Positions 51,649 through 64,000 are shown, counted from the first letter of the stretch. The stretch is 64,000 bases of DNA from Klebsiella sp. BIGb0138 (GCF_004342285.1 NZ_SMCV01000018.1:19418-83417); one strand, 5' to 3'. Notes: generated by a model not told the origin, from the sequence alone. Numbers and translations: made by a program.

Positions 51649-52422
51649 ATGGGCGTAGAAGATACTCAACCGCTAATTTCGCATTTGATTGAGCTGCGCA
51701 AGCGCCTGATCAATAGCATCATCGCGATTCTGGTGATTTTTCTGGCGTTGGTTTACTTCGCCAACGACATCTATCAGCTGGTCTCCGCACCGCTCATCCG
51801 GCAGATGCCGGTTGGCGCGACGATGATCGCCACCGATGTGGCTTCCCCTTTCTTTACGCCGATAAAACTGACCTTTATGGTCTCGGTGATTCTGTCGGTA
51901 CCGGTGATTCTTTATCAGGTCTGGGCCTTTGTGGCGCCTGCTCTGTATAAGCATGAGCGGCGGCTGGTGATGCCGCTGCTGGTTTCCAGTACGCTGTTGT
52001 TCTATATCGGTATGGCGTTTGCCTACTTCGTGGTGTTCCCGCTGGCGTTTGGTTTTCTGACGCACGCGGCGCCGGAAGGCGTCCAGGTCTCTACCGATAT
52101 CCGCAGCTATCTCGACTTTGTCATGGCGTTGTTTATCGCCTTTGGCGTCTCGTTTGAAGTGCCGGTTGCGATCGTGCTGCTGTGCTGGATGGGAGTGACG
52201 ACGCCGGAAGATTTGCGTAAGAAACGGCCGTACGTGCTGGTGGGCGCATTTGTCGTCGGCATGCTGTTGACCCCGCCGGATGTCTTTTCGCAAACGCTGC
52301 TGGCGATTCCGATGTACTGTCTGTTTGAGATCGGGGTCTTCTTCGCGCGTTTCTACACCGGTAAGCGTCTGACGCGAGACGAGGATGCTGCCGCTGAACA
52401 AGCGGGAAGCAAAGAAGAATAA
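51649..52422 (+). CDS. tatC: Sec-independent protein translocase TatC
   Basis: Six-helix membrane receptor for twin-arginine signal peptides. It has 257 residues (E. coli 258). The signature segments are HLIELRKRL at the N-terminus and FGVSFEVPV with LTPPDVFSQ late in the protein. The ATG comes three bases after the tatB stop. Confidence 0.97.
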   Translation: MGVEDTQPLISHLIELRKRLINSIIAILVIFLALVYFANDIYQLVSAPLIRQMPVGATMIATDVASPFFTPIKLTFMVSVILSVPVILYQVWAFVAPALYKHERRLVMPLLVSSTLLFYIGMAFAYFVVFPLAFGFLTHAAPEGVQVSTDIRSYLDFVMALFIAFGVSFEVPVAIVLLCWMGVTTPEDLRKKRPYVLVGAFVVGMLLTPPDVFSQTLLAIPMYCLFEIGVFFARFYTGKRLTRDEDAAAEQAGSKEE

Positions 52423-52424
52423 CC

Positions 52425-52444
52425 AACCGCCCGTCAGGGCGGTT
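52425..52444 (+). other. Hairpin in the tatC-tatD gap
   Basis: AACCGCCC (52425-52432) pairs with GGGCGGTT (52437-52444) around GTCA. It has no T run; it may lower read-through to tatD or protect the tatABC message. Confidence 0.5.
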
Positions 52445-52461
52445 GTCATATCGGAGTGGCG

Positions 52462-53244
52462 ATGTTTGATATCGGCGTAAATCTAACCAGTACACAGTTT
52501 TCCCGTGACCGCGATGACGTGGTGAAGCGCGCCCAGGCTGCAGGCGTCACCGGCATGCTGTTTACCGGAACGAACCTGCATGAAAGCGAACAGGCCCGGA
52601 AGATGGCGCACCGGTATGAGAAATGCTGGTCAACGGCAGGCGTCCATCCGCACGACAGCAGCGGCTGGGCGGAATCGGTCGCGGCCGCGGTTTTTCAGCT
52701 GGCTCGTCAGCCGGAGGTGGTGGCTATCGGCGAATGCGGCCTGGACTTCAACCGCAACTTTTCGACGCCTCAGGAGCAAGAAGCCGCCTTCAGCGCGCAG
52801 CTGGCGCTGGCCGCCGAGCTCTCTATGCCGGTGTTTCTGCACTGCCGTGATGCCCATGACCGTTTTCTGGCGTTGCTGACCCCCTGGCTGGATAAACTGC
52901 CTGGGGCGGTGCTGCACTGTTTCACCGGAACGCGTAACGAAATGCGCGAGTGCGTGAGCCGCGGTTTGTCTATCGGTATCACCGGCTGGGTGTGCGATGA
53001 GCGGCGAGGGCTGGAACTGCGTGAACTGCTGCCGGATATCCCGGCAGAGCGTTTGCTGATTGAAACCGATGCGCCGTATTTACTGCCGCGCGACCTGAGT
53101 CCAAAGCCCGCTTCTCGCCGTAATGAACCAGCCTATCTGCCGCATATTCTGGCGAGCATAGCGGGATGGCGTGGCGAGGAGGCTCAGCGGCTGGAGGAGA
53201 TAACCGACGCCAATGTCAGAACGCTCTTTGGCATCCGTTTTTAA
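52462..53244 (+). CDS. tatD: TatD-family metal-dependent 3'-5' exonuclease
   Basis: TIM-barrel metallo-nuclease acting on single-stranded DNA and RNA, not a component of Tat transport. It has 260 residues from ATG 52462 (MFDIGVNLT), as in E. coli. Metal ligands are in [26 protein letters not shown] and [15 protein letters not shown] is five bases upstream of the start. Confidence 0.96.
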   Translation: MFDIGVNLTSTQFSRDRDDVVKRAQAAGVTGMLFTGTNLHESEQARKMAHRYEKCWSTAGVHPHDSSGWAESVAAAVFQLARQPEVVAIGECGLDFNRNFSTPQEQEAAFSAQLALAAELSMPVFLHCRDAHDRFLALLTPWLDKLPGAVLHCFTGTRNEMRECVSRGLSIGITGWVCDERRGLELRELLPDIPAERLLIETDAPYLLPRDLSPKPASRRNEPAYLPHILASIAGWRGEEAQRLEEITDANVRTLFGIRF

Positions 53245-53252
53245 GCGGGCCG

Positions 53253-53741
53253 TCAGATTTTGTGAAAGTCGGTATTTTTAACGCTTTGCAGCACCTGCTT
53301 GTTAAGCAGGTTCAGCAGCAGCATCGAACGCGCTTCGCCATCCGGCTCGGTAAAGATGGCCTGCAAACCTTCAAATGCGCCGTCGGTAATCAGCACGTAG
53401 TCACCCCCATGCGGCGTTTCCGGGTCGGTGATGCCTTCCGGCTTGTAGATAGACAGCTGGTGGATGACCGCGGAGGGTACGGTCGCCGGCTGGGCGCCGA
53501 AGCGAACGAAACTGTTCACGCCGCGCGTGGCGCTGATGGTCGTGGTGTGGATAATTTCCGGGTCGAACTCGACAAACAGATAATTGGGGAACAAGGGTTC
53601 ACTAACCGTAGTGCGCTTACCGCGAACGATTTTTTCCAGTGCGATCGTCGGCATCAGGCAATTTACCGCCTGCCGTTCGAGATGTTCCTGGGCGCGCTGA
53701 AGCTGCCCACGTTTGCAATACAGTAAATACCAGGCTTGCAT
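53253..53741 (-). CDS. rfaH: Transcription/translation regulator RfaH
   Basis: NusG paralogue recruited at ops sites in long operons such as LPS core and capsule; it suppresses Rho and couples ribosomes to RNA polymerase. It has 162 residues from ATG at 53741 ([13 protein letters not shown]), as in E. coli. The NusG-type N-domain ends in a linker, then a KOW domain with [23 protein letters not shown]. Eleven upstream in-frame codons are not family sequence. Confidence 0.96.
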   Translation of the reverse strand: MQAWYLLYCKRGQLQRAQEHLERQAVNCLMPTIALEKIVRGKRTTVSEPLFPNYLFVEFDPEIIHTTTISATRGVNSFVRFGAQPATVPSAVIHQLSIYKPEGITDPETPHGGDYVLITDGAFEGLQAIFTEPDGEARSMLLLNLLNKQVLQSVKNTDFHKI

Positions 53742-53918
53742 AATAACTCTTTCCACTCTATTAGCAGCAAGCATAACAAAAGGCTGTAGCGATCGCGAAA
53801 GCCAATATAAGTGAAATCTAAAATTCCATGTTCTTTCACGCTAATTTAACAAAAGTACAGCATGGCATCGGCGAACACCGTATAATCAGCTGCCTGTATA
53901 GAGGTTAATAACAACTCC

Positions 53919-55388
53919 ATGAAATACCACGATCTGCGCGATTTTCTGACATTACTGGAGCAGCAGGGTGAACTGAAAAGAATCTCCCTGCCGGTCGATC
54001 CGCACCTTGAGATCACCGAAATTGCCGATCGCACTTTACGTGCGGGCGGCCCGGCCCTGCTCTTCGAAAACCCGAAAGGCTACACCATGCCGGTGTTGTG
54101 TAATCTGTTTGGTACGCCGCGTCGCGTCGCCATGGGGATGGGGCAGGAGGATGTCAGCTCGCTGCGTGAAGTGGGTAAGCTGTTGGCTTTCCTGAAAGAG
54201 CCTGAACCGCCAAAAGGATTCCGCGATCTGTTCGATAAGCTGCCGCAGTTTAAGCAGGTATTGAATATGCCGACGAAACGTCTGCGTGGCGCCCCCTGCC
54301 AGCAAAAAATCATCGAAGGCGATAGCGTCGACCTGACGCGTATTCCAATCATGACCTGCTGGCCGGAAGATGCCGCGCCGCTGATTACCTGGGGGTTGAC
54401 GGTCACCCGGGGTCCGCATAAAGAGCGGCAGAATCTGGGTATTTATCGTCAGCAGCTGATCGGCAAGAATAAGCTGATTATGCGCTGGCTCTCCCACCGC
54501 GGCGGCGCGCTGGATTTCCAGGAGTGGTGCGCGGCTCACCCGGGCGAGCGTTTCCCGGTCTCCGTGGCGCTAGGCGCGGACCCGGCAACCATTCTCGGCG
54601 CGGTCACGCCGGTACCTGATACGCTTTCAGAGTACGCCTTTGCCGGCCTGCTGCGCGGTACCAAAACCGAAGTGGTGAAGTGCATTTCCAACGATCTCGA
54701 AGTTCCTGCCAGCGCAGAAATCGTGCTGGAAGGGTATATCGAGCCTGGCGAAATGGCGCCGGAAGGGCCGTATGGCGATCACACCGGCTACTACAATGAA
54801 GTGGATAGCTTCCCGGTATTTACGGTCACCCATATCACCCAGCGTGAAGATGCGATTTATCACTCAACCTATACCGGACGTCCGCCGGATGAACCTGCGG
54901 TACTGGGGGTGGCGCTGAATGAAGTCTTCGTGCCGATTCTGCAAAAGCAGTTCCCTGAGATTGTCGACTTTTACCTGCCGCCGGAAGGGTGCTCTTATCG
55001 CCTGGCCGTGGTCACGATCAAGAAACAGTACGCCGGTCACGCAAAGCGCGTAATGATGGGCGTGTGGTCGTTCCTGCGGCAGTTTATGTACACTAAGTTC
55101 GTGATCGTCTGCGATGATGATGTGAATGCACGCGACTGGAACGATGTGATCTGGGCGATTACTACCCGGATGGACCCGGCTCGTGATACGGTACTGGTAG
55201 AAAACACGCCGATCGATTATCTGGATTTTGCCTCGCCGGTTTCCGGCCTGGGTTCAAAAATGGGGCTGGATGCCACAAATAAATGGCCTGGCGAAACCCA
55301 ACGCGAATGGGGTCGTCCAATTAAAAAAGATCCCGCGGTGACGGCACGTATTGACGCCATCTGGGATGAGCTGGCTATCTTTAAATAA
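53919..55388 (+). CDS. ubiD: 4-hydroxy-3-polyprenylbenzoate decarboxylase UbiD
   Basis: Prenylated-FMN-dependent decarboxylase of ubiquinone synthesis. It has 489 residues against 497 in E. coli; it lacks the first three and the last few residues of that version. The conserved core has [36 protein letters not shown] and [16 protein letters not shown]. Neighbour of fre, as in E. coli. Confidence 0.97.
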   Translation: MKYHDLRDFLTLLEQQGELKRISLPVDPHLEITEIADRTLRAGGPALLFENPKGYTMPVLCNLFGTPRRVAMGMGQEDVSSLREVGKLLAFLKEPEPPKGFRDLFDKLPQFKQVLNMPTKRLRGAPCQQKIIEGDSVDLTRIPIMTCWPEDAAPLITWGLTVTRGPHKERQNLGIYRQQLIGKNKLIMRWLSHRGGALDFQEWCAAHPGERFPVSVALGADPATILGAVTPVPDTLSEYAFAGLLRGTKTEVVKCISNDLEVPASAEIVLEGYIEPGEMAPEGPYGDHTGYYNEVDSFPVFTVTHITQREDAIYHSTYTGRPPDEPAVLGVALNEVFVPILQKQFPEIVDFYLPPEGCSYRLAVVTIKKQYAGHAKRVMMGVWSFLRQFMYTKFVIVCDDDVNARDWNDVIWAITTRMDPARDTVLVENTPIDYLDFASPVSGLGSKMGLDATNKWPGETQREWGRPIKKDPAVTARIDAIWDELAIFK

Positions 55389-55444
55389 CAGTAAGCGGGG
55401 CTAACGCCGCTGTTTTGCTCTAATAGACCCGACAGAGGGGACGC

Positions 55445-56146
55445 ATGACAACCTTAAGCTGTAAAGTGACCTCGGTGGAGGCGATTACCGATACCGTGTA
55501 TCGCGTTCGATTAGTGCCGGAAGCGGCGTTTTCTTTCCGCGCTGGTCAATATTTGATGGTGGTAATGGATGAGCGCGACAAGCGCCCGTTCTCCATGGCC
55601 TCCACGCCGTCGGAACAGGAATGTATTGAACTGCATATCGGCGCTTCCGAGCTCAACCTGTATGCGATGGCGGTCATGGATCGCATTCTGAAAGAGCGCG
55701 AGATTGAGGTTGATATCCCGCATGGCGAAGCCTGGCTGCGTGAAGACGAAGATCGTCCGCTGATCCTGATCGCCGGGGGAACCGGGTTCTCCTATGTACG
55801 TTCCATTCTGCTTACCGCCCTGGCGCGTAACCCGAACCGCGATATCGCCGTGTACTGGGGCGGACGCGAAGCGAAGCATCTCTACGATCTGGCAGAACTG
55901 GAAGCGTTGAGCGTGGAACATCCGGGTCTGCGGGTCGAGCCGGTGGTTGAACAGCCGGACGAGGAGTGGCGCGGTCGTTCCGGCACCGTGCTAACCGCCG
56001 TGCTGCAAGATTACGGCACTCTGGCCGAGCATGATATTTATATTGCGGGCCGTTTCGAGATGGCCAAAATCGCCCGCGAGCTGTTCTGCAATGAGCGCAG
56101 CGCCCGCGAAGATCGCCTGTTCGGCGATGCGTTTGCCTTTATCTGA
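55445..56146 (+). CDS. fre: NAD(P)H-flavin reductase
   Basis: Reduces free FMN, FAD and riboflavin with NAD(P)H; reduced flavin serves ferric iron reduction and other acceptors. It has 233 residues, as in E. coli. The flavin segment RPFSMAS is near 46-52, and the nucleotide-binding segment is [17 protein letters not shown] lies before the ATG. Confidence 0.97.
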   Translation: MTTLSCKVTSVEAITDTVYRVRLVPEAAFSFRAGQYLMVVMDERDKRPFSMASTPSEQECIELHIGASELNLYAMAVMDRILKEREIEVDIPHGEAWLREDEDRPLILIAGGTGFSYVRSILLTALARNPNRDIAVYWGGREAKHLYDLAELEALSVEHPGLRVEPVVEQPDEEWRGRSGTVLTAVLQDYGTLAEHDIYIAGRFEMAKIARELFCNERSAREDRLFGDAFAFI

Positions 56147-56185
56147 TGCTCGCCGCCTCTTCGGCAGGAAGAGGAGGTAGCAGAA

Positions 56186-56212
56186 ATAAAAAACCCGCCC
56201 CTGACAGGCGGG
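56186..56212 (-). terminator. Terminator of fadBA
   Basis: On the minus strand, CCCGCC (56212-56207) and GGCGGG (56199-56194) form a stem with a 7-base loop, followed by TTTTTT. It is 112 bases past the fadA stop. Confidence 0.88.
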
Positions 56213-56240
56213 AAGAACGGCAACTAAACCTGCTCTCTTC

Positions 56241-56268
56241 GCCACTGGCTGCATTGGCCGCCAGTGGC
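56241..56268 (-). other. Hairpin in the fadA 3' untranslated region
   Basis: GCCACTGGC (56241-56249) pairs with GCCAGTGGC (56260-56268), a perfect 9-bp stem. It lies between the fadA stop and the terminator. Confidence 0.5.
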
Positions 56269-56323
56269 TTTGAGATAATCTCGTAGAGGCCGGGCAAGCG
56301 AAACGCCCCCCGGCGCGCCGTAG

Positions 56324-57496
<1,173 letters not shown>

Positions 57497-59686
57497 TTAA
57501 GCCGTTTTCAGCACGCCCGCCGGGCGAGCTGGTTCTACCGGGGGATAATAGGGTTCGTTGTGACGCGCTTTATTACGCAGACCTTCCGGCACTTCATACA
57601 GCGGGCCGAGGTGCTGGTACTGCTGCGCCATATCGAGATATTTTGCACTGCCCAGGGTGTCCAGCCAGCGGAATGCACCGCCGTGGAACGGAGGGAAGCC
57701 GAGACCATAGACCAGCGCCATATCCGCTTCCGCCGGGCTGGCGATAATGCCTTCTTCCAGACAACGGACCACTTCATTGACCATCGGGATCATCATGCGG
57801 GCGATAATCTCATCGTCGCTAAAGTCGCGTGTCGGCTGGCTGACTTCTGCCAGCAGCGCGTCAACGGCGGGGTCCTCTTCTTTCTTCGGTTTGCCTTTGC
57901 TGTCTTCTTTATAACGCCAGAAGCCAAGGCCGTTTTTCTGACCGAAGCGGTTAGCGTCGAACAGGGCGTCAATCGCATCGCGATAATCTTTCTGCATGCG
58001 CTGCGGGAAGCCGGCGGCCATCACCGCCTGCGCATGGTGGGCGGTATCGATGCCGACCACGTCGAGCAGGTACGCCGGCCCCATCGGCCAGCCAAACAGT
58101 TTCTCCATCACCTTATCAACCTTGCGGAAGTCCGCGCCGTCGCGCAGCAGCTGGCTGAATCCTGCAAAGTAGGGGAACAGGACGCGGTTGACGAAGAAGC
58201 CGGGGCAGTCGTTAACCACGATTGGCGTTTTGCCCATTTTGCTTGCCCAGGCCACGACCTTAGCGATGGTCTGATCCGCGGTTTTTTCACCACGAATCAC
58301 TTCAACCAGCGGCATGCGATGCACCGGGTTAAAGAAGTGCATACCGCAGAAGTTTTCCGGACGTTTCAGTACGCTCGCCAGCTCGCTGATCGGTATCGTT
58401 GAGGTATTGGAAGCCAGTACCGCGTCGGGGCGCACCTTCTCTTCGGTTTCCGCCAGTACGGCTTTCTTCACTTTCGGATTTTCCACCACGGCTTCTACGA
58501 CCACATCAACGCGGTCAAAGCCAGCGTAGTCGAGGGTGGGGTGAATCGTGCCGATGACGCCGGCCAGCTTCAGGCCATCAATCTTGCCGCGCTCAAGCTG
58601 TTTATTAAGCAGCTTGGCGGCTTCGTTCATGCCGAGCGTCAGCGACTTGTCGTTGATATCTTTCATGATCACCGGCACGCCTTTCCAGGCGGACTGATAG
58701 GCGATACCGCCGCCCATGATCCCGGCGCCCAGCACGGCGGCCTGTTTCGGGGTTTCGACGTCTTTGGTCAGCTTCTTCGCTTTGGCTTTGACGTACTGAT
58801 CGTTGAGGAAGATCCCCACCAGTGCGCGGGCCTCTTTAGTGTGCGCCAGCGGGACAAAGCTTTGGTTTTCCAGATTCAGAGCTTCTTCACGACCAAAACG
58901 AGCGGCCGCTTCGATGGTTTTTACCGCCGTCATCGGTGCCGGATAGTGTTTACCGGCGGTCTGCGCCACCATGCCTTTGGCGATCGTGAAGCTCATGGCC
59001 GCTTCAATTTTACTGAGTTTCAACGGTTCCAGCTTCGGCTGGCGCTTTGCTTTCCAGTCCAGGTCACCGTTAATGGCCTGACGCAGAATGGTGAGCGCGC
59101 CATCGCGCAGTTTCTCCGCTTTGACGATGCCATCGATGAGGCCGATCTTCAGCGCCTGATCGGCGCCGACGTCTTTACCCGCCGCGATAATTTCCAGCGC
59201 GCTATCGGCGCCGAGCAGACGCGGCATTCGCACTGAACCGCCGAAGCCCGGCATGATCCCCAGTTTGGTTTCCGGCAGGCCGATACGCAGATCCGGCGTA
59301 GCCAGACGGTAGTCCGTGGCCAGCACGCATTCACAGCCGCCGCCCAGCGCATAGCCGTTCACCGCTGAAATAGTCGGCACCGGTAAATCTTCCAGGCGAT
59401 TAAAGACGCTGTTGGCAAAATGGAGCCACTGGCTCAGCTGCTCCTGTGGAACCAGGAACAGGGAGAGAAATTCGGTAATATCGGCGCCGACGATGAAGGC
59501 CGCTTTCTCAGAGCGTAGCAGCAGCCCCTTAAGATCTTTTTGCTTTTCGAGCACATCCAGCGCATCACCGAGGCTGGCTACGGTTGCGGTATCGAGCTTA
59601 TTTACCGAGCCGGGGGCATCGAACACCAGTTCGGCAATGCCATCTTCCAGCCAGTCGAGGTACAGGTTGTCGCCTTTGTAGAGCAT
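57497..59686 (-). CDS. fadB: Fatty acid oxidation complex subunit alpha FadB
   Basis: Multifunctional enoyl-CoA hydratase, 3-hydroxyacyl-CoA dehydrogenase, epimerase and isomerase. It has 729 residues, as in E. coli. The N-terminal crotonase domain has [17 protein letters not shown] with Glu119 and [14 protein letters not shown] with Glu139. The NAD site is [17 protein letters not shown] near 315-331, and [15 protein letters not shown] carries the dehydrogenase His near 450. First gene of fadBA, controlled by FadR. Confidence 0.98.
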   Translation of the reverse strand: MLYKGDNLYLDWLEDGIAELVFDAPGSVNKLDTATVASLGDALDVLEKQKDLKGLLLRSEKAAFIVGADITEFLSLFLVPQEQLSQWLHFANSVFNRLEDLPVPTISAVNGYALGGGCECVLATDYRLATPDLRIGLPETKLGIMPGFGGSVRMPRLLGADSALEIIAAGKDVGADQALKIGLIDGIVKAEKLRDGALTILRQAINGDLDWKAKRQPKLEPLKLSKIEAAMSFTIAKGMVAQTAGKHYPAPMTAVKTIEAAARFGREEALNLENQSFVPLAHTKEARALVGIFLNDQYVKAKAKKLTKDVETPKQAAVLGAGIMGGGIAYQSAWKGVPVIMKDINDKSLTLGMNEAAKLLNKQLERGKIDGLKLAGVIGTIHPTLDYAGFDRVDVVVEAVVENPKVKKAVLAETEEKVRPDAVLASNTSTIPISELASVLKRPENFCGMHFFNPVHRMPLVEVIRGEKTADQTIAKVVAWASKMGKTPIVVNDCPGFFVNRVLFPYFAGFSQLLRDGADFRKVDKVMEKLFGWPMGPAYLLDVVGIDTAHHAQAVMAAGFPQRMQKDYRDAIDALFDANRFGQKNGLGFWRYKEDSKGKPKKEEDPAVDALLAEVSQPTRDFSDDEIIARMMIPMVNEVVRCLEEGIIASPAEADMALVYGLGFPPFHGGAFRWLDTLGSAKYLDMAQQYQHLGPLYEVPEGLRNKARHNEPYYPPVEPARPAGVLKTA

Positions 59687-59712
59687 GTCAGTCTCCTGAA
59701 TCCAGCAATGTG

Positions 59713-59729
59713 ATCTGGTCGTACCAGAT
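59713..59729 (-). promoter_or_regulatory. FadR operator of fadBA
   Basis: ATCTGGTACGACCAGAT on the minus strand, 27 bases upstream of fadB, is identical to my recollection of the E. coli fadB FadR site. FadR represses fadBA until long-chain acyl-CoA releases it. Confidence 0.9.
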
Positions 59730-59877
59730 GAGACGGAGTGTGGGATTTATGTTAAGGAATTGCAAATAAGTCTTTAAATAAATGCTGGTCTGATCACACC
59801 CGGCGGAAATCACCCGGCCGAAGGTCAATGTGCTAAGATGCGGAGAATTACGATCCAATAAAAGCAAAGGATAAAAG

Positions 59878-61209
59878 ATGGAATCACTAGCCGCGCTCTA
59901 TAAAAATCATATTGTTACCCTACAGGAACGTACCCGTGATGTTTTAGCTCGTTTTCATCTCGACGCGTTACTGATTCACTCCGGTGAGCTGGTTAATGTC
60001 TTCCTCGACGATCATCCGTATCCGTTTAAGGTCAACCCGCAGTTTAAATCCTGGGTCCCCGTCACCCAGGTGCCAAACTGCTGGCTGCTGGTGGATGGCG
60101 TCAACAAGCCGAAGCTGTGGTTCTATCTCCCGGTCGATTACTGGCATAACGTTGAACCGCTGCCGACCTCCTTCTGGACAGAAGACGTTGAAGTCATTGC
60201 CCTGCCGAAAGCGGACGGCATCGGCAGCCTGCTGCCGGCCGCACGCGGTAATATCGCCTATATCGGGCCGGTTCCGGAGCGGGCGCTGGCTTTAGATATC
60301 GCCGCTGATAACATCAACCCTAAAGGGGTGATTGATTACCTGCACTACTATCGTTCCTTTAAGACCGACTATGAGCTGGCCTGCATGCGCGAAGCGCAGA
60401 AGTCGGCGGTCAATGGCCACCGCGCCGCCCATGAGGCTTTCCTCTCCGGGATGAGTGAGTTCGACATCAACCAGGCGTATCTGACCGCCACCGGCCATCG
60501 CGATACCGATGTGCCTTACAGCAATATCGTGGCGCTCAATGAACATGCCTCCGTGCTGCATTACACCAAACTGGATCACCGTGCGCCGGCAGAAGCGCGC
60601 AGCTTCCTGCTGGATGCCGGTGCCGAATATAACGGTTACGCGGCGGATCTGACGCGAACCTGGGCGGCACACGGCGACAGTGACTTTGCGCATTTGATTA
60701 AGGACGTTAACGATGAGCAACTGGCGCTGATTAGCACGCTGAAAACCGGCACCAGCTATGTCGATTACCACATTCAGTTCCATCAACGCATCGCCAAACT
60801 GCTGCGTAAGCACCAGATCGTCACCAGCATGAGCGAAGAGGCGATGGTCGAGAACGACCTGACCGGGCCGTTTATGCCGCACGGTATTGGCCACCCGCTG
60901 GGTTTACAGGTCCATGATGTGGCGGGGTTCATGCAGGATGATACCGGTACGCATCTGGCGGCGCCGTCGAAGTATCCGTATCTGCGCTGCACGCGTATTC
61001 TGCAGCCGCGTATGGTGCTGACCATCGAGCCGGGGATCTACTTTATTGAATCTCTGCTGGCGCCGTGGCGCGAAGGGCAGTTCAGCAAGCATTTCAACTG
61101 GCAGAAAATCGATGCGTTGAAGCCGTTTGGCGGCATTCGTATCGAAGATAACGTCGTGATTCACGAGAACAGCGTTGAAAATATGACGCGCGATCTGAAA
61201 CTGGCGTAA
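59878..61209 (+). CDS. pepQ: Xaa-Pro dipeptidase PepQ
   Basis: Dinuclear-metal prolidase cleaving dipeptides with C-terminal proline. It has 443 residues, as in E. coli. Metal ligands are in [17 protein letters not shown] (Asp246, Asp257), HGIGHPLG (His339), EPGIYF (Glu384) and IEDN (Glu423). AAAGGA precedes the ATG. Its stop shares a base with the yigZ start (TAATG). Confidence 0.97.
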   Translation: MESLAALYKNHIVTLQERTRDVLARFHLDALLIHSGELVNVFLDDHPYPFKVNPQFKSWVPVTQVPNCWLLVDGVNKPKLWFYLPVDYWHNVEPLPTSFWTEDVEVIALPKADGIGSLLPAARGNIAYIGPVPERALALDIAADNINPKGVIDYLHYYRSFKTDYELACMREAQKSAVNGHRAAHEAFLSGMSEFDINQAYLTATGHRDTDVPYSNIVALNEHASVLHYTKLDHRAPAEARSFLLDAGAEYNGYAADLTRTWAAHGDSDFAHLIKDVNDEQLALISTLKTGTSYVDYHIQFHQRIAKLLRKHQIVTSMSEEAMVENDLTGPFMPHGIGHPLGLQVHDVAGFMQDDTGTHLAAPSKYPYLRCTRILQPRMVLTIEPGIYFIESLLAPWREGQFSKHFNWQKIDALKPFGGIRIEDNVVIHENSVENMTRDLKLA

Positions 61210-61823
61210 TGGAAAGTTGGTTGATCCCGGCCGCGCCGGTGACCTTTGTCGAAGAGATCAAAAAAAGTCGCTTTATCACCCTGTTGGCGCATACCGACGG
61301 CGCGGTGGCGGCTAAAGCCTTTGTGGAGTCCGTCAGGGCGGAACACCCGAACGCCCGTCACCATTGCGTGGCATGGGTGGCCGGGCCGCCCAATGACTCT
61401 CAGCAGCTGGGCTTTTCTGACGATGGCGAACCGGCGGGTACGGCAGGTAAACCGATGCTGGCGCAGCTGATGGGCAGCGGCGTCGGCGAAATAACGGCCG
61501 TCGTGGTGCGCTACTACGGCGGTATTTTGTTAGGGACCGGCGGCCTGGTAAAAGCCTACGGCGGCGGCGTCCATCAGGCGCTTGCTGAGCTCACAACACA
61601 GCGCAAGACGCCGCTGACCGCATATACTTTGCAGTGTGAATACGGGCAGTTATCCGGGATTGAAACGCTGTTGGCTCAGTTCTCAGGGAAAATTGTCGAA
61701 AGCGAATATCAGGCGTTCGTCCAGCTTCGCGTGGCGCTTCCGCAAGCTGAAGTGGCTCCTTTTTCGACAAAACTGGCTGATTTTAGTCGTGGTTCGTTGC
61801 AATTACTTAAGATTGACGAATAA
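61209..61823 (+). CDS. yigZ: IMPACT/YigZ family protein
   Basis: A 204-residue UPF0029/IMPACT protein of unknown role, as in E. coli. The N-terminal domain has AHTDGAVAAKAFVE and FSDDGEPAGTAGKPML with RYYGGILLGTGGLVKAYGGG, the family signature. The C-terminal domain resembles elongation factor G domain V. Coupled to pepQ. Confidence 0.94.
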   Translation: MESWLIPAAPVTFVEEIKKSRFITLLAHTDGAVAAKAFVESVRAEHPNARHHCVAWVAGPPNDSQQLGFSDDGEPAGTAGKPMLAQLMGSGVGEITAVVVRYYGGILLGTGGLVKAYGGGVHQALAELTTQRKTPLTAYTLQCEYGQLSGIETLLAQFSGKIVESEYQAFVQLRVALPQAEVAPFSTKLADFSRGSLQLLKIDE

Positions 61824-61864
61824 TCCCCACCTGATTTTTTTGCATATCAAAGGAAGCGCCAGAG

Positions 61865-63316
61865 ATGCATTTTCGCGCGATAACCCGAATCGTTGGACTG
61901 CTGGTCATTTTATTTTCGGGGACCATGATCCTCCCGGGATTGGTGGCCCTGTTATACCGCGATGGTGCGGGGAGGGCGTTTACCCAGACTTTTTTTGTCG
62001 CTCTGGCGATTGGCTCACTTCTATGGTGGCCTAACCGTCGTGAGAAGGGCGAACTGAAATCCCGTGAAGGTTTTCTTATTGTTGTGCTCTTCTGGACCGT
62101 GCTGGGCAGCGTCGGTGCGCTACCGTTTATTTTCTCCGAGCAGCCGAACCTGACGGTCACGGATGCGTTTTTTGAGTCCTTTTCGGGCCTGACTACGACC
62201 GGCGCGACCACGCTGGTGGGGCTGGACTCCTTACCTCATGCGATCCTGTTCTATCGACAGATGCTGCAGTGGTTTGGCGGCATGGGGATCATCGTGCTGG
62301 CGGTGGCGATACTGCCGATACTGGGCGTCGGTGGGATGCAGCTGTATCGGGCGGAAATGCCCGGGCCGTTGAAGGATAATAAGATGCGCCCGCGTATTGC
62401 CGAGACGGCAAAAACACTGTGGCTTATCTATGTTCTGTTGACGGTGGCCTGCGCGCTCGCGCTGTGGTTTGCGGGCATGCCGGCGTTTGATGCCATTGGT
62501 CACAGCTTCTCGACCATTGCGATTGGCGGTTTTTCGACCCATGACGCCAGCGTGGGGTATTTTAACAGCCCGACGATTAACTCGATTATCGCCATTTTCC
62601 TGCTGATCTCCGGCTGTAACTATGGTTTGCACTTCTCGTTGTTGAGCGGACGGAGTCTGAAGGTCTACTGGCGCGACCCTGAATTTCGCATGTTTATCGG
62701 CGTACAGCTGACGCTGGTGGTGATTTGTACTCTGGTACTATGGCTGCATGACGTGTATAGCTCAGCGCTAACTACCCTTAATCAGGCTTTCTTCCAGGTG
62801 GTATCGATGGCCACGACGGCGGGGTTCACCACCGACAGCATCGCACGCTGGCCGCTATTCCTGCCGGTACTGCTGCTGTGTTCGGCGTTTATCGGCGGAT
62901 GTGCCGGGTCGACGGGCGGCGGCTTGAAAGTTATCCGTATACTGCTGCTGTTTAAACAGGGGAATCGCGAACTCAAGCGCCTGGTGCACCCGAATGCGGT
63001 ATACAGTATTAAGTTGGGTAACCGTGCGCTGCCGGAACGTATTCTGGAAGCGGTGTGGGGCTTCTTCTCCGCTTATGCGCTGGTCTTCATCATTAGTATG
63101 CTGGCGATCATCGCGACCGGCGTGGATGACTTTTCTGCTTTCGCCTCGGTTGTGGCGACGTTAAACAACCTGGGGCCAGGACTTGGCGTGGTTGCGGATA
63201 ACTTTGCGACGATGAACCCGGTCGCGAAATGGATCCTGATTGCTAATATGCTGTTTGGTCGTCTGGAAGTGTTCACCTTACTGGTGCTGTTTACCCCCAC
63301 TTTCTGGCGCGAATAA
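61865..63316 (+). CDS. trkH: Potassium uptake protein TrkH
   Basis: Membrane subunit of the Trk K+ uptake system, working with cytosolic TrkA. It has 483 residues, as in E. coli, with four M1-P-M2 repeats. Filter loops include [21 protein letters not shown] and the [12 protein letters not shown] segment; [13 protein letters not shown] is the gating loop region. Confidence 0.97.
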   Translation: MHFRAITRIVGLLVILFSGTMILPGLVALLYRDGAGRAFTQTFFVALAIGSLLWWPNRREKGELKSREGFLIVVLFWTVLGSVGALPFIFSEQPNLTVTDAFFESFSGLTTTGATTLVGLDSLPHAILFYRQMLQWFGGMGIIVLAVAILPILGVGGMQLYRAEMPGPLKDNKMRPRIAETAKTLWLIYVLLTVACALALWFAGMPAFDAIGHSFSTIAIGGFSTHDASVGYFNSPTINSIIAIFLLISGCNYGLHFSLLSGRSLKVYWRDPEFRMFIGVQLTLVVICTLVLWLHDVYSSALTTLNQAFFQVVSMATTAGFTTDSIARWPLFLPVLLLCSAFIGGCAGSTGGGLKVIRILLLFKQGNRELKRLVHPNAVYSIKLGNRALPERILEAVWGFFSAYALVFIISMLAIIATGVDDFSAFASVVATLNNLGPGLGVVADNFATMNPVAKWILIANMLFGRLEVFTLLVLFTPTFWRE

Positions 63317-63327
63317 CAGGAGTGCTT

Positions 63328-63861
63328 GTGAAAACGTTGATTCTATTTTCCACCCGTGACGGGCAGACCCGCGAAATTGCCGCCTTCCTGGCATCTGAAC
63401 TGAAAGAGCTGGGGGTTGATGCGGATACGGTTAACCTTAATCGTACAGAAGAGGTTGAATGGCACCACTACGATCGCGTTGTGATTGGGGCTTCAATTCG
63501 CTACGGGCACTTCCATCCGGCGCTGGACCGCTTCGTGAAGAAACACCTTCAGTCGCTGAATGCGCTGCCGGGAGCATTTTTCTCGGTTAATCTCGTGGCG
63601 CGGAAACCTGAGAAGCGCACGCCGCAGACCAATAGCTATACGCGTAAGTTTCTGCTCAATTCGCCGTGGCAGCCGCAGCGTAGCGCGGTGTTTGCCGGGG
63701 CGCTGCGCTATCCGCACTATCGTTGGTACGATCGCGTCATGATCCGTCTGATTATGAAGATGACCGGCGGTGAAACGGATACCAGTAAAGAAGTGGTCTA
63801 CACCGACTGGCAGCAGGTTGCCAATTTTGCGCGGGAAATCGCACAAATGACCAGCAGGTAG
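63328..63861 (+). CDS. hemG: Menaquinone-dependent protoporphyrinogen IX dehydrogenase HemG
   Basis: Flavodoxin-like membrane-associated enzyme that oxidises protoporphyrinogen IX to protoporphyrin IX, passing electrons to quinone. It has 177 residues (E. coli 181). The FMN loop is [12 protein letters not shown] at 7-18; the long-chain insert ([15 protein letters not shown]) that separates HemG from flavodoxins is present. The start is GTG at 63328, five bases after AGGAG; GTG 63322 overlaps that site. Confidence 0.95.
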   Translation: MKTLILFSTRDGQTREIAAFLASELKELGVDADTVNLNRTEEVEWHHYDRVVIGASIRYGHFHPALDRFVKKHLQSLNALPGAFFSVNLVARKPEKRTPQTNSYTRKFLLNSPWQPQRSAVFAGALRYPHYRWYDRVMIRLIMKMTGGETDTSKEVVYTDWQQVANFAREIAQMTSR

Positions 63862-63909
63862 CGCGTAAAATCGACGTCATGGCGGGAATTTGAGCGAACG
63901 AAACTTTTT

Positions 63910-64000
63910 TTTAAAACAGGGCTTGTCAACGTCTCAGAACTCCCTATAATGCGCCTCCACTGACACGGAACAACGGCACGCAAGCCGCCGGGTCAGCGGG
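63910..64000 (+). promoter_or_regulatory. rRNA operon P1 promoter and start of the leader
   Basis: -35 TTGTCA (63923-63928), a 16-base spacer and -10 TATAAT (63945-63950), then the GC-rich discriminator GCGCCTCC, the hallmark of growth-rate and stringent control. An A/T-rich UP element (T8 followed by A4) precedes the -35. The leader matches E. coli rrn P1 (CACTGACACGGAACAACGGC), with the transcript starting near 63958. The 16S gene lies beyond the right edge. hemG next to an rrn operon matches E. coli rrnA. Confidence 0.92.

Overview
The window is a stretch of enterobacterial chromosome with the gene order of the E. coli K-12 rhlB-to-rrnA region: rhlB, trxA, rho, the enterobacterial common antigen (wec) cluster, yifK, a four-tRNA operon, hemCDXY, cyaA, dapF-xerC-uvrD, corA, recQ, metR/metE, udp, ubiEJB, tatABCD, rfaH, ubiD, fre, fadBA, pepQ, trkH, hemG and the promoter of an rRNA operon. 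Nearly every protein can be aligned from memory with its E. coli counterpart. GC-rich third positions, the absence of aslAB and yigFG, and an extra solute-binding-protein gene next to metE suggest the Klebsiella/Raoultella/Enterobacter side of the Enterobacteriaceae. The species is not proven from sequence alone.

Layout. 1-2990: rhlB (partial, minus strand), trxA, the rhoL leader peptide and rho. 3185-14105: the ECA operon wecA-wzzE-wecBC-(scar)-wecDE-wzxE-wecF-wzyE-wecG, in which rffG and rffH are reduced to a 34-codon remnant. 14447-16412: yifK and the tRNA operon Arg(CCG)-His-Leu(CAG)-Pro(UGG). 16572-16830: the small RNA GlmZ, with a larger central arm than the E. coli form. 16931-21012: hemCDXY (minus strand), divergent from cyaA. 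23952-30034: cyaY, lptM, dapF-yigA-xerC-yigB and LexA-controlled uvrD. 30252-40870: corA with a leader ORF, rarD, yigI, pldA, recQ, the rhtC/rhtB exporter pair, pldB, yigL, yigM and metR. 40870-44210: the metR/metE control region with an ERIC-like repeat, metE, and an orphan solute-binding-like protein. 44219-63861: dlhH, udp, rmuC, ubiEJB, tatABCD, rfaH, ubiD, fre, fadBA, pepQ, yigZ, trkH and hemG. The right edge stops just after an rrn P1 promoter.

How the genes work together. The wec genes make, flip, polymerise and set the length of the ECA trisaccharide repeat. Because rffGH are gone, dTDP-4-keto-6-deoxyglucose must come from RmlAB-type enzymes elsewhere. hemCD supply early haem synthesis and hemG a late step. 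ubiE, ubiJ, ubiB and ubiD serve ubiquinone synthesis. fadBA is preceded by an intact FadR operator, uvrD by a LexA box, udp by CRP/CytR sites, and metE/metR by MetJ and MetR sites.

No prophage, insertion sequence, CRISPR array, defence island or clearly new multi-gene system was seen. The noteworthy points are small: the rffGH scar, the enlarged GlmZ, the ERIC-like element in the metE leader, a G8 run inside the tRNA promoter, and the orphan binding protein. Comparisons with E. coli rest on recalled sequences, not on a search.
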